This document shows, one piece after another, positions 8,572-18,371 of a DNA stretch of 64,000 nucleotides. This DNA comes from Ruminococcus flavefaciens AE3010 (GTDB lineage Bacteria > Bacillota > Clostridia > Oscillospirales > Ruminococcaceae): assembly GCF_000526795.1 (NCBI RefSeq), contig NZ_JAGT01000001.1:2020001-2084000 (forward strand), in the 5' to 3' direction. A program made the position numbers and the translations under genes. Every line of letters starts with the position of its first letter. Position 1 is the first letter of the stretch. The notes under the pieces were generated by a model, which was given only the letters and a program-made list of their open reading frames with translations, searched no databases and was not told where the DNA came from.

Positions 8572-9042
8572 TTACGCCGTAGTTGTAGTAGTTGCTGTTG
8601 TGGTCGTTCCGGTCGTAGTAGTTCCTGTAGCCGTAGTTGTAACCGGCTCGACCTCAATGAACTGAAGATTCAGGTTACCGTTGGCCTTTTTCTGTACAGC
8701 TGCCTTATCGGCATCGCTGAGACTGTCGGTAACGAGATCCTCTGTAGCATACTTCTTTGCCTTCATCTTTACGTCTGAGCTGCCGACCTTGACCTCTACC
8801 TCAACATCGCTTGCGGGCAGTGTTGCAGGCTGATTTGCCTTGTTGGTATAATCCTTGATCTGATTAGCAGCGTAGGGTGACTCAGTGGATACCTTGTTTT
8901 TCAGAACATTTGTAGCTCTGTTTGTGGCATCGATGTGAGTACCTACAAGTATGAGCAGTCCGCCCATGATCGCAAAGATAGCGATAGAAATTATCATTTC
9001 AACCAGAGTCATGCCCTTGAGTTTTTTATTAACTTTTTTCAT
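8572..9042 (-). CDS. Pseudopilin with threonine-rich C-terminal tail
   Basis: A 156-residue prepilin-like protein: leader MKKVNKKLKG then MTLVEMIISIAIFAIMGGLLIL, keeping Gly-1 and Glu+5 but with Met instead of Phe at +1. A small soluble domain of about 90 residues follows. The last 22 or so residues are almost only Thr with a few Ala and Gly, built from TTTTG/TTTTA-like units. Such tracts occur as O-glycosylated linkers in this organism's extracellular enzymes (compare the cellulase at 43161-45869). It sits between the PilX-like gene (15-bp gap) and the next pseudopilin. Confidence 0.85.
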   Translation of the reverse strand: MKKVNKKLKGMTLVEMIISIAIFAIMGGLLILVGTHIDATNRATNVLKNKVSTESPYAANQIKDYTNKANQPATLPASDVEVEVKVGSSDVKMKAKKYATEDLVTDSLSDADKAAVQKKANGNLNLQFIEVEPVTTTATGTTTTGTTTTATTTTTA

Positions 9043-9057
9043 AAGAACACGCCTCCC

Positions 9058-12000
9058 TTATACTCCTGAGAAGTAAAGTATATCAAATACACCCTCGGAA
9101 GTAGTAACCTTTGTATTGTTGTTTGAGTTGCCGATAGCGCTTCCGCCCTGACCGCACTGTGTATAGTACATACCGAATTCATTCATGCCAAGATCATTTC
9201 CGCTTGAATCCTGCTGGAGAACGTCCTTGAAGAGAGCGTTACCGATGATAGGCGGTGCACCACTTGTAAGATCAGCTCCTCTGGTCTGTCCGCCTGCCTT
9301 CTTTGACCAGTCAACACCATACTCGTCAATATACTTAACAGTCCATTTACCCTTCTGCATACATGCAAAGTTAGTATAAGGACATCTGAATGCACCTGTT
9401 ATAGTAGACAAGTTTGTCATCTGGATAGTTGAGCCGGGGATACCCTTTGAAGTATCCTGCTCAGTACCGTAGAATTCCATGCCCCAGTCCTTGGTGTAAT
9501 CGAATGTGTCACTTGGGCAGTTCTTGCAGAAGTATGGACCGCCTGTAGTAACTTCCTTGTTAACTATTGAGTTCTGATTTGACAGGTAAAGCATACCCTT
9601 TACAAGGAAGCAAACCTTTCCTGCCTCGAACTTGTTGCCGGCGTCATCAGTCTGAATAAGATCAACAAAGATATCTGCACCATTCTTCATGGTAACATTT
9701 TCAAGAATGACCCATATGGTCTTGCCCTGTGGATTGATCGTTATCTTTACGTTATCAACATCATTTTTGATAGTACAGCTCTTTGTGATCGTTGTATTTC
9801 TCTTTGAAGCATCGCTTCCGTCATATTCAATATTGCCCTCTGCATCAGTCTTGTAACTTGCAGGAACATCCTTTGGATATGACTTTTCGAGATTATCAAG
9901 ATTCATTTCTTCTCTTACTTCGGTAAGAGTTCTTACGATCTTGGTCTTTTTGCTCTTGTCTGCATAAATTGCAGTTCTTTCCATCTTTACAGGATATGCT
10001 GGCTCACCGTATGAAGCATATTTGTAAATGTTGCTGTTTACAACTGTCTGCTCTGTTGGTGTAGAAGCTCTTCTTACATAATCCGCATCTACTATATTAT
10101 GCGGCTCTGTATCACTGTAAATTGTTGTTGAACCTGAAACTACTGTATTTGTTTCCTGTCCGTCATAAGTAACTAATGTGTAATACGGAAGCTGAGTAAT
10201 AAACTTATGGTCTGTATTGCCTTCAACGATGTAATAGCCCTTTTCGGAATCTGTTCTTATTGAAGTCTCACGGAAAAGAGGCTGACCGCTGTTGTCATCG
10301 CGGACATACTTAGGCATTACGTAATACCATGTTCTTGTCTCACCGTCCACCTTAGGAAGCTCACTTGAATATATAGGCTTATCTAAGAATGTCTTAACTA
10401 CATCTGTAGTTACATCATCTCTGAGGAATGACTCTGATGCCAACAGAGCATCAAGGGTCTCGTCAACTGTTCCGACAAACTCATAGCCATCTTCTTCAAA
10501 TGTCTCATCGCCATATATGTACTTGAATGTTCTCAATTCCTTGTCCATATATATCTTCATGCCGGGAGCGTATTCTTCCTTCCATGAATAGTAAAGAACA
10601 TATGAATCATTTGCCTCGTTGCCGTCTATAAGCATCATATTGCCTGCTGAATCTTTATGAGCAGCAGGATCCCATACGAAGAAGCTGCGCTTCGGGAACT
10701 CTACCTCATAAGCAGAAAGCTCGCTGAGGTTATTTCCGTATGGCTTGAGCTCATCGGGGATATGAAGAGTATTATTTACTGTAGTGAATGTTTCAGCTGT
10801 TACATTACCGGATGTACCGCCGTATGTACCAACATTGTCGCAGAAGATTCTTCTTGCAGTCAGAGAACCGTTAACATGGAGAGCTCCGCCGACAACAAGG
10901 TCGCCCTTGATAGTTGTATTGCCGTCAACATAGCAATCACCCTTTACGCGGACATCGCCCTCAACATAGTTAACATTTGAAATGTGAAGTCTTCCGTTGC
11001 AGTACATGCTGCCGCCGTATGATTCATTCTGGTTTATTGTCTTGTTATATACGGAATTAACCCACTTATAAAGATATGATGTTCCGCCGTTGCCGTAGTA
11101 GTTATCACCCTTGATAACGTCTCTTTTAGCAGGAAGAATATCATTTTGATTTGTTGACTGATTCCAAACATACTGCTCGCCAAGGAATACATCGCTGTAT
11201 ACGTTATCGTCGCCTGTGTACTCATCCATCATATAGAGATCGCCTGAGTCACAGCGATAATCGTTTCTGTTAGCCATTAATGTACCCACAAAGATATTGT
11301 ACGGTGACTTGTGATCATTGTCGGCAGCTGCAACTAATGTACACTGTGAACCGAATGAGAGAACACCGTCAATATAAAGGTAAGGTATCTGCTGCTGTCT
11401 GTAATTACTGTTCATCTTATAATTCAGCTGTACCAGAGGATTTGTTGCATCCTGACCGTTTGCCAGATAAAGGTTACCGTTGATGATAGTCTCTGACACG
11501 GGTCTTTCGCCTGAATCATGAACATCAATAGCAAATGTTGATGTACCGGCTCTTACATCGCCGTTAATGAATGTAAGTGTAGTGTCGATCTCGCAAGCAT
11601 TGTGAAGAACATATTCGTTCTTGACATTTGATTTAAGGCCGATACCGAGACCGCCTGTAAATCTGCCGCCGTTTCTGAAGTTACCGTCACCGACGGTATT
11701 GAATCCCTTGATTCCTGTAGGAAGCGAAGGGCTTTCAGTATTCTTCTCTTCAGGTCTCTTCTTGATATAAGCAGTAACAGTTGCTTCTTCCTTTGCCACA
11801 CGGGCAGTAGCTGTTATCTTTACCATATCGACCTTGACCCACTTGCCGTAGGTCTCGGAGCCCTGCTTGAGATCATAGTAATACTGATCTGTGCCTGTGC
11901 TGTTGACCTTCTCTACGATGATCTTGTTATCCTGCCATTTGCCGTTATTGTCCCAATAACCGATCAGACCAACGCTCTTATCCACAGCGCTGCCCTTATT

Positions 12001-12282
12001 GATCCTTACTTCAGGATATATTACAGAGGGATTTGAATCTACACCAAGAGACACAACAGTTTTTGCAATGTTGCTGTCTCTTGACATAGCCTCTGTAAAA
12101 CCTGAAATAGCTGTTTTAGCAGTATAACTTGCCTGTGATGACGAGTAGGATTTATGCGCTCTGTTACTTGAAGCTGTTGCAAGCGCAAGAGTACCCGTCA
12201 GAAAAATTATAAGAAGTGCCATTACAGCGACTACGGTAAACAGTACCGTGCCGCGCAATTTGTTTCTTTTCTCTGTTTTCAT
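9058..12282 (-). CDS. Very large PilX-like minor pilin / pilus-associated protein
   Basis: A 1074-residue protein. The basic N-terminus ends in LRG followed by a hydrophobic helix (about 12-33) and a region (SSNRAHKSYSSSQASYTAKTAISGF) matching the N-terminal layout of PilX/GspK-type subunits, which lack the usual Glu+5. The remaining 1000 residues are unusual. Around 190-480 it shows short beta-type repeats such as FINGDVRAG, INGNLYLANG, VEGDVRVKG, VDGNTTIKGDLVVGG, like the beta-solenoid of bactofilin/polymer-forming proteins. Later parts hold a CKNC pair and more Cys. The family is normally 150-350 residues. It lies between pilO and the pseudopilins in the pilC operon, so a role as pilus-tip complex or adhesin is the natural guess, unproven. 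Confidence 0.8.
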   Translation of the reverse strand: MKTEKRNKLRGTVLFTVVAVMALLIIFLTGTLALATASSNRAHKSYSSSQASYTAKTAISGFTEAMSRDSNIAKTVVSLGVDSNPSVIYPEVRINKGSAVDKSVGLIGYWDNNGKWQDNKIIVEKVNSTGTDQYYYDLKQGSETYGKWVKVDMVKITATARVAKEEATVTAYIKKRPEEKNTESPSLPTGIKGFNTVGDGNFRNGGRFTGGLGIGLKSNVKNEYVLHNACEIDTTLTFINGDVRAGTSTFAIDVHDSGERPVSETIINGNLYLANGQDATNPLVQLNYKMNSNYRQQQIPYLYIDGVLSFGSQCTLVAAADNDHKSPYNIFVGTLMANRNDYRCDSGDLYMMDEYTGDDNVYSDVFLGEQYVWNQSTNQNDILPAKRDVIKGDNYYGNGGTSYLYKWVNSVYNKTINQNESYGGSMYCNGRLHISNVNYVEGDVRVKGDCYVDGNTTIKGDLVVGGALHVNGSLTARRIFCDNVGTYGGTSGNVTAETFTTVNNTLHIPDELKPYGNNLSELSAYEVEFPKRSFFVWDPAAHKDSAGNMMLIDGNEANDSYVLYYSWKEEYAPGMKIYMDKELRTFKYIYGDETFEEDGYEFVGTVDETLDALLASESFLRDDVTTDVVKTFLDKPIYSSELPKVDGETRTWYYVMPKYVRDDNSGQPLFRETSIRTDSEKGYYIVEGNTDHKFITQLPYYTLVTYDGQETNTVVSGSTTIYSDTEPHNIVDADYVRRASTPTEQTVVNSNIYKYASYGEPAYPVKMERTAIYADKSKKTKIVRTLTEVREEMNLDNLEKSYPKDVPASYKTDAEGNIEYDGSDASKRNTTITKSCTIKNDVDNVKITINPQGKTIWVILENVTMKNGADIFVDLIQTDDAGNKFEAGKVCFLVKGMLYLSNQNSIVNKEVTTGGPYFCKNCPSDTFDYTKDWGMEFYGTEQDTSKGIPGSTIQMTNLSTITGAFRCPYTNFACMQKGKWTVKYIDEYGVDWSKKAGGQTRGADLTSGAPPIIGNALFKDVLQQDSSGNDLGMNEFGMYYTQCGQGGSAIGNSNNNTKVTTSEGVFDILYFSGV

Positions 12283-12352
12283 TTCCCTAACCGCCTTTCA
12301 AGTTACATCTTTCTCATAACTGTAGCGTTTGAAGCAGGTTTTTTCTTCATTA

Positions 12353-13150
12353 TTACTTTAATTCTACGTCAGGTTCTTCCATTTCAATTACTGAATAAAT
12401 TGATATAACGATCTGTACATCAGATGTATTCTTTATCTCTTTTCCTTCTACCTGAACAGAAACCTCTGCTCCATCCTCCGGAGAATCCGGCATCTGTGTG
12501 CCTGCCCTCTTGGCAGCGTCCTTACCGAATGTGAAATCGGAAATACTTACTGAATTGATAACTACTGCGCTGTCGATCTTCTTTATAGCTTCAAGATACT
12601 TCCATACATTCTTCTTTGTACCGATTATCTTTACGCCATACTGATTCTTGATAACGTTTTCCTTAGCTCTCTGTGACAGTGCTACGCTCCCTGCTACTGA
12701 AGCATCGTATTCTGCCTGAAGATTTCCGTTGATGTCCGCCTGACTTCTGATACTCTTGAACTTATCCTGTTCATCTAAGAAATAGTAATCAATAGGAGAA
12801 ACTGTTGCTTCCTTCAGATCAAGGTTCAGGATTCTTACATGGCAATCATCTGCACACTTCTGCAGATACTTATCTACCAGGATCTGATTTTCAACATCTT
12901 CAACAGGAACAAAGATCTTAGTTGTATCCTTTGCACTGTTGTAAATGCTGCGGATAGATTCCTGAAGCTTCGGGATCTGTGCTATCTTCTTTTCGTAGTC
13001 TGCTTTTACTTCTTGTCTTTCAGCAAGAGTTGCCTTATCGGCCTTATTCTTTTTGATCTGATTCTTTACAGGTACAAAGAAGCCTACAAGCAATATGATT
13101 ATTGCTAACAGAACACCTGCAATGATCTTGTCTCTATAATTTAATTTCAT
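12353..13150 (-). CDS. pilO: PilO-like inner-membrane alignment protein
   Basis: A 265-residue bitopic protein: short cytoplasmic N-terminus, one membrane helix (about 10-27), then a coiled coil (about 30-75, rich in Lys/Glu/Ala) and a ferredoxin-like periplasmic-type domain. This is the PilO architecture and the gene stands in the PilO position, 2 bp after the pilM-pilN fusion. PilO pairs with PilN and links the cytoplasmic PilM ring to the rest of the machine; in Gram-positive cells it faces the cell wall space. A GGAGGAG ribosome site overlaps the end of the upstream gene. Sequence conservation in PilO is weak, so the call rests on architecture and order. Confidence 0.85.
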   Translation of the reverse strand: MKLNYRDKIIAGVLLAIIILLVGFFVPVKNQIKKNKADKATLAERQEVKADYEKKIAQIPKLQESIRSIYNSAKDTTKIFVPVEDVENQILVDKYLQKCADDCHVRILNLDLKEATVSPIDYYFLDEQDKFKSIRSQADINGNLQAEYDASVAGSVALSQRAKENVIKNQYGVKIIGTKKNVWKYLEAIKKIDSAVVINSVSISDFTFGKDAAKRAGTQMPDSPEDGAEVSVQVEGKEIKNTSDVQIVISIYSVIEMEEPDVELK

Positions 13151-13152
13151 TG

Positions 13153-14760
13153 TTACTTCTCCTCCTCTGAACTATTTCCAGAATTAGCAGTTATGTCGTT
13201 AGCACCGACAAGTCTTACGCTTGACTGGAATGCTATCGATACTCTGTCTTCCTTGCCCTCTTCCTTAACAACAGCGGCACTGTATCCCTTGTATCCGGCT
13301 GCTTCAAAGAGGTCGCTCTCAAGAAGGTTCTTTACAAAATCAGCAGGCACTTTCTGTGCATAATCATCCTTGACTCCGTCACAGCTTACGTTAAAGCTTA
13401 TTATACCGTCGCTGTACTGTGGCTGAACGATCTTGTCATTATCTTCCTTAAACTCTACCTTTGCATCTTCAAGAGTCTTTTTAAGGATCTTCTCGATCTC
13501 ATCATAAGCCTTACCCTCTATCTGAGGCATCGACTTATATGCATCACTTGCATTGGTCATCTTGGTGGCATAAGCCTTAACTGTATCCTCTACGCCGAGA
13601 AGTCTTGCCTGATGCTCGAGCTTCTTCTGTGTATCAGGGCTTTCGATGAACTCATTGCACTCCCTGATATCCTTGTTGATGCTGTTGCCCTTGAGCTTCA
13701 GAACGCCCCATGTACCGCCTACTACAAGACCTGCAACGAGAAGCGAAGCAAGAAGTATAATGCTTCCCATGCTGTCGTTGTTCTTGCCGCCTACGCGGTT
13801 CTTAACAGCAGTACTGAAGTCTGTGTCAAGGAGGTTGATCTTTTCGATCTCTCTGTTTCTCTTGAACATAGCGCCGATAGCGTTAGCATAAAGAGAGAAC
13901 TCAAGATTTTCATGTCCGTGTATCTGTGGAGGAACGTTGATAAGACTTGTCTTGAGGTCGAGTTTTTCAAGCTCATCTGTAAGTCTTACATACTCATGGG
14001 TATCTCCGTAGAAGATAACGTTCTCAATGGACTCACCTGTGTTACGGCTTCTGTGGAACTGAAGCATACGGAAGATGTTCTCGTTAACTGCTTCAAATAC
14101 GTAGTCATCGGAGTAGCCGTAGTCGGCAGCATCGATGGAAGCGAAACGTGAGAATGAAAGCTGTCCCTGCTCATAGAGGTTGAGTGAGATGAAGTTGTTG
14201 TCGATCTGTACAGCAAGGAGAGGCATCTTTGACTTGATCTTTGTATCAGCAAGAAGAACCTTTGTGATACAGTTACATCCGATCATTACTGATCTGAGTG
14301 AGATGCTGAGGAGCTTGAACACTTCTCTGTAGCTGTTTACGATCTCATAAGGACAAGCTGTAGCGAGTATCTTGTATGATGGCTCGTTAACATCTCTGCT
14401 GTCTGCATCGCCTACTATGATATAGGATACGCTGTATGAATCGTCGAGGTTGAGCTCTGCCTGCATCTGGAGCTTAACTGTCTTCTGGAGATCCTGACCT
14501 CTGCCCTTGGCAACTGTCATTTCCTTGAAGATCGTAAGGTTGGAGGAGATCGAAACGATCGCTTCCTTGTCAGGCATTCTGTGCATTTTAAGTACGTTGT
14601 TTATAAGGGTAGCAACTGCTGGAACATCCTTAACGTGTCCGTTAACGATAAGTCCTTCCTCAACGTTTACAGTAGCAGCGGAGCTGATCTTGATCTTACC
14701 GTTGCTTTCAACGCCCTTAACAACTCGTATATTTCTATCAGTGATATCAAATGAAAGCAT
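13153..14760 (-). CDS. PilM-PilN fusion protein
   Basis: A 535-residue protein. Residues 1-305 are a PilM-type actin-like ATPase fold (MLSFDITDRNIRVVKG start; later VQIDNNFISLNLY and NVIFYGD segments). At 306-311 comes EKINLL, the conserved N-terminal motif by which PilN binds PilM. A membrane helix (about 332-354) and a soluble domain of about 180 residues with a coiled-coil stretch follow, as in PilN. In most type IV pilus systems PilM and PilN are separate proteins joined through that INLL peptide; here the contact is covalent. Order pilC, pilMN, pilO is standard. AAAGGTGG precedes the ATG. Confidence 0.9.
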   Translation of the reverse strand: MLSFDITDRNIRVVKGVESNGKIKISSAATVNVEEGLIVNGHVKDVPAVATLINNVLKMHRMPDKEAIVSISSNLTIFKEMTVAKGRGQDLQKTVKLQMQAELNLDDSYSVSYIIVGDADSRDVNEPSYKILATACPYEIVNSYREVFKLLSISLRSVMIGCNCITKVLLADTKIKSKMPLLAVQIDNNFISLNLYEQGQLSFSRFASIDAADYGYSDDYVFEAVNENIFRMLQFHRSRNTGESIENVIFYGDTHEYVRLTDELEKLDLKTSLINVPPQIHGHENLEFSLYANAIGAMFKRNREIEKINLLDTDFSTAVKNRVGGKNNDSMGSIILLASLLVAGLVVGGTWGVLKLKGNSINKDIRECNEFIESPDTQKKLEHQARLLGVEDTVKAYATKMTNASDAYKSMPQIEGKAYDEIEKILKKTLEDAKVEFKEDNDKIVQPQYSDGIISFNVSCDGVKDDYAQKVPADFVKNLLESDLFEAAGYKGYSAAVVKEEGKEDRVSIAFQSSVRLVGANDITANSGNSSEEEK

Positions 14761-14781
14761 TTATCTTTCCACCTTTCTTTA

Positions 14782-15981
14782 TTAACCGTTTTCCAAGTTT
14801 TCCATAGCACCGTAGAGTGCAGGATAGATTCCACATACGACAAGTCCGATGATTACGCCCATGAATATAAGAAGTATAGGCTCGATCGTACTTACAAGTC
14901 GCTGAACGGCTGAATCTGATTCATCTTCATAATAATCAGATGTTTTCTCAAGGATCGTGTCAAGTGCACCTGACTCCTCGCCGACATAGATTACCGAGCA
15001 GAACATCGGCTCGAATATCTCTGTACGTGTGATTGCAGATGAAAGAGTCTCGCCCTGTTTTACCTCGTCGATAACGTCAACGAACTTCTGATCGACATAA
15101 GCATTACCAAGGATAGATGAAGCTCTTTCAAGGCATTCAACCATCGGAAGACCGCTTGAGTAAAGTGAGGAAAGAGTTCTTGCGAAACGTCCTGTGTAGA
15201 TTTTTGTGATAAGTGGGCCGAAGCCGGGACCTTTGATAAGCATTCGGTCAAATTTGACACGGATCTCGGGATTCTTGAGTGCAAATTTAAGACCAAGTAC
15301 TATTGCAATAAGAAGAACAACAAGAATGTACCACTTCTTAGTCAGGAAGTCACTGATTCCCGCCATAACTCTCGTCAGAGCAGGCATGTCTTCCTTGCTG
15401 TCGAACATGTCGATGAAAGTAGGCATGATGACCGTGAAGAGGAAGATTACGATAACTACGCAGAGCACCAGAAGTATGATAGGATAGATCATAGCGCCTC
15501 TGATAGTATTCTTCAGCTTGTTTTCCTTAGCGTAGTGGTCAGACATTCGGTTCATAATAACATCCAGAGAACCTGAGCTCTCGCCCGCGCCGACCATTGA
15601 GATGAGGAAGTCTGGGAAAGAACCTGAGTGCATTTCCAGAGTTGACGAGAAGGATTCACCCTTCTGTACGTTCTCGTAAATGTCCTGCCATATTGCTCTT
15701 GCCTTTTCGTTTTCCTGTTCTTTTGTCAGGATATCAATGGCTTTTACAAGTGTAAGACCTGATGTGAGCATCGCTGCAAGCTGTCTGCAGCAGAATGCAA
15801 GCTCGGGGGTTTTAAACTTGTAAATTGATTTTGAGTCGTCTGAATCGCTCTCCTTGTAATCCTTGACATACAAGCCCTTTTCCTTGGCTCTCTGCAAGAA
15901 TTCCTGCTCATTCTCCGCATTTATGATTCCCTTGACCTGTCTGCTTTTCGCGTCCTGAGCAACGTAGGAAAAACTCTTCAT
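14782..15981 (-). CDS. pilC: Pilus platform protein PilC
   Basis: A 399-residue integral membrane protein with two GspF domains (about 65-190 and 265-390) and three main membrane segments (about 165-190, 215-235 and 370-390). It starts MKSFSYVAQDAKSRQVKG, the typical PilC/GspF opening, and has LTSGLTLVKAI and YSSGLPMVECLE repeats. It forms the membrane rotor driven by PilB and PilT. GGAGGTGG lies upstream. It is the first gene of the six-gene pilC-pilMN-pilO-pilX-pseudopilin unit and follows a good promoter. Confidence 0.95.
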   Translation of the reverse strand: MKSFSYVAQDAKSRQVKGIINAENEQEFLQRAKEKGLYVKDYKESDSDDSKSIYKFKTPELAFCCRQLAAMLTSGLTLVKAIDILTKEQENEKARAIWQDIYENVQKGESFSSTLEMHSGSFPDFLISMVGAGESSGSLDVIMNRMSDHYAKENKLKNTIRGAMIYPIILLVLCVVIVIFLFTVIMPTFIDMFDSKEDMPALTRVMAGISDFLTKKWYILVVLLIAIVLGLKFALKNPEIRVKFDRMLIKGPGFGPLITKIYTGRFARTLSSLYSSGLPMVECLERASSILGNAYVDQKFVDVIDEVKQGETLSSAITRTEIFEPMFCSVIYVGEESGALDTILEKTSDYYEDESDSAVQRLVSTIEPILLIFMGVIIGLVVCGIYPALYGAMENLENG

Positions 15982-16041
15982 GAAACCACCTCCATAATTA
16001 ATTACTTGTGATGAACGTTTCTCACTGCCTTAATAATAACA

Positions 16042-16070
16042 ATTATAGCATTTATAGTGTTACTTTTCAA
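16042..16070 (-). promoter_or_regulatory. pilC operon promoter
   Basis: Minus strand TTGAAA (16070-16065), 17 bp, TATAAT (16047-16042) preceded by TGC (extended -10). It lies about 60 bp before the pilC start. Confidence 0.9.
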
Positions 16071-16515
16071 TCGCTTTTTTGACATAAATAATCTACCGTT
16101 TTTTATCAATATTTACCAAGATTTATACTATCGGTAATATCAAGATATTCAAACGGCTCCTATTTAACGAAAAATTCAGCGAAAAAAGGCAGCACAACAT
16201 GAGGTATAGCACACTGATACCAAACATTGTTAAACTTCCACAATAATTATATCACACCCGCTTTCAAATTGCAACATAAAAGCTCATTTTTTTCGCGAAT
16301 TTTTACAGAATTGTAAACTGCGGCAATTTGCATATTAGTAATTTAGTGATTTTGACTGTTCTGTCCAAAAATTTGAATACTACTATACAAAAAAACGCTG
16401 CATTTTCTACAGTATAGTTTATTTATTTTACTATAAGTACCCCGTTTTTGAATTTCGGACGGCGTATACTATTATAATATACTGTCATTATTTACTGAAT
16501 ATTCTCGGGGCTCGT
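16071..16515. other. AT-rich intergenic region between uvrC and pilC
   Basis: About 445 bp with no coding frame that has a ribosome site. Two weak AT-only inverted repeats are visible (ACTATAC/GTATAGT around 16380-16416 and GTATA/TATAC around 16463-16483). Neither has the GC-rich stem of a convincing uvrC terminator. Confidence 0.5.
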
Positions 16516-18339
16516 TTACATCTCGCGGACAGCTCTCCAGAGCTCCTGTGCCGTCTCCATATTTACTCCTGCCGCAGCAGCTAACTCCTCGGGAGAAGCC
16601 TCCCTCAGCTTAGCTATGGTCTTGTATCTCATGAACAGCTTCGCAGCCTTTTTCTCGCCTATTCCTCGTACTTTCAGCAGCTCCGAGCTGTAGGTCTTTT
16701 TCTTGTGCTTTGAGTGCATGAAGCTGACAGAGTAGCGGTGCACCTCGTCCTGTATCCTCGTCACCAGATCAAATACTGATCTCAGGCTGTTTATCTGTAT
16801 CTCCCTGCCCCCCGTTGCTATGGCGCGGGTACGGTGCTTGTCGTCCTTGACCATGCCGAAAAGCGGGATATCCAGTCCCAGCTCCCGAAGCAGCGGAGCT
16901 ACGGCATTTACGTGCCCCTTTCCGCCGTCAAGGAGTATCAGGTCGGGAGTCCTTGTGAAAAACTCGTCCCCCTCTCCTGTGACGATATGCATGAGCCTCC
17001 TTTTCAGCACCTCGCGCATGCTTCCGTAGTCGTTTTGCAGCTCCTGCTCTTTGACGGTAAAGCGCTTGTAGGCTTTTTTCAGCGGTCTGCCGTCCTCAAA
17101 TACTACCATTCCCGCAACCATTGACTCCGACGACAGATTGGAAATGTCGTAAGCCTCGATATATCGGGGCGGCTTGGCAAGCCCCAGACTTTGTCCCAGC
17201 TGCTCCAGAGCAATGACCTCTTTGCCTGTGCGGTCGTTTTTTATTGCGGCATATTCCGCACTGTTATTTTTTGCAAGCTTCAGAAGCTCCAGCTGTCTGC
17301 CCTTCTGAGGCACATGGAGCTTCACCTTGCGCCCTGCCTGTCCCTCCAGCATCTCCGTAAGGAGCTCCGAGTCCTCCGGCATATGGTCAACAATGACAGA
17401 GTGCGGTATATCAGGCTTTTTATAGTAAAATTGCAGCATGAACCAGCTGAGAATGTCGTCGCCCTCATCGGGCAGCGGAAACTCAAAGACAGCCTTGTCG
17501 AAAAGTCTGTTTTCGCGGTACATGAGCACAGAAATATACAGTCCGTCATAAAATTCGGCAACGCCGATAACATCTGCGGAGTCCACGCCGCTGTTGATTA
17601 TTTTCTGCTTTTCGGACGCCTTTCTGACGGCGTTTATCCTGTCGCGGAGCATAGCCGCTTTCTCAAATTCAAGGGCTTCCGCAGCTTCGTTCATCTCCGC
17701 CTCCATGCGCTCCACGGACTGTGCGCTGCCGCTCTTTATGAACTCCACAGCCTGCTCGACAGCGCTGCGGTAATCCTCGGCGCTTATCCTGCCGCGGCAC
17801 ACTCCCATGCACTGTTTGATGTGGTAGTTGAGACAGGGACGGCTTTTGCCGAAATCCTGCGGAAACTTACGCCTGCAGGTGGGCAGCATGAACACGCGGT
17901 TCGCCTCGTTGACGGCTTCCTTTGTGATGAATCCGCTGGTGTAGGGACCCAGATAGCGTCCGCTCTGCTTGGTGTTTTTCTCGTTGGTAATGCGGGGGTA
18001 TTCCTCGTCGGAAATGCGTATATAGTGGTAGCCCTTGTCGTCTTTCAGGAGAATATTGTACTTTGGCTTGTGCTGCTTAATGAGACTGCATTCCAGCAGG
18101 AGAGCCTCATATTCGCTGTCCGTAACGATGAAGTCATAGTCATAGACATTGGACACCATTGCGGCAACTTTCGGCGTATGGTCGGGATTCTCGCGGAAGT
18201 AGCTGCTCACGCGGTTGTGGAGATTTTTCGCCTTGCCGATGTAGATTATGGAGCTATCCTTGCGGCGCATAATGTATACACCCGGGGACGCAGTCAGTTT
18301 AGCAGTTTTTTCGCGCAGATACGGCAGTCTCGGATTCAT
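16516..18339 (-). CDS. uvrC: Excinuclease ABC subunit C
   Basis: A 607-residue nucleotide-excision repair nuclease. Order: N-terminal GIY-YIG nuclease (GVYIM...IIYIGKAKNLHNRVSSYF, about 20-50) for the 3' cut, a Cys-containing segment, UVR motif for UvrB contact (about 205-240), the UvrC RNase H-like domain with DLILLDGGKGH (about 475-485) for the 5' cut, and helix-hairpin-helix motifs at the end (VRGIGEKKAAKLF, then AAAGVNMETAQEL). The length is normal. GGGGAG lies upstream of the ATG. Its start abuts mosaic repeat copy A, so its promoter must lie in or beyond the repeat or it relies on the minus-strand genes further upstream. Confidence 0.97.
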   Translation of the reverse strand: MNPRLPYLREKTAKLTASPGVYIMRRKDSSIIYIGKAKNLHNRVSSYFRENPDHTPKVAAMVSNVYDYDFIVTDSEYEALLLECSLIKQHKPKYNILLKDDKGYHYIRISDEEYPRITNEKNTKQSGRYLGPYTSGFITKEAVNEANRVFMLPTCRRKFPQDFGKSRPCLNYHIKQCMGVCRGRISAEDYRSAVEQAVEFIKSGSAQSVERMEAEMNEAAEALEFEKAAMLRDRINAVRKASEKQKIINSGVDSADVIGVAEFYDGLYISVLMYRENRLFDKAVFEFPLPDEGDDILSWFMLQFYYKKPDIPHSVIVDHMPEDSELLTEMLEGQAGRKVKLHVPQKGRQLELLKLAKNNSAEYAAIKNDRTGKEVIALEQLGQSLGLAKPPRYIEAYDISNLSSESMVAGMVVFEDGRPLKKAYKRFTVKEQELQNDYGSMREVLKRRLMHIVTGEGDEFFTRTPDLILLDGGKGHVNAVAPLLRELGLDIPLFGMVKDDKHRTRAIATGGREIQINSLRSVFDLVTRIQDEVHRYSVSFMHSKHKKKTYSSELLKVRGIGEKKAAKLFMRYKTIAKLREASPEELAAAAGVNMETAQELWRAVREM

Positions 18340-18371
18340 AAAATCTCCCCTTTCTCAAAAAGTAAAATGTC

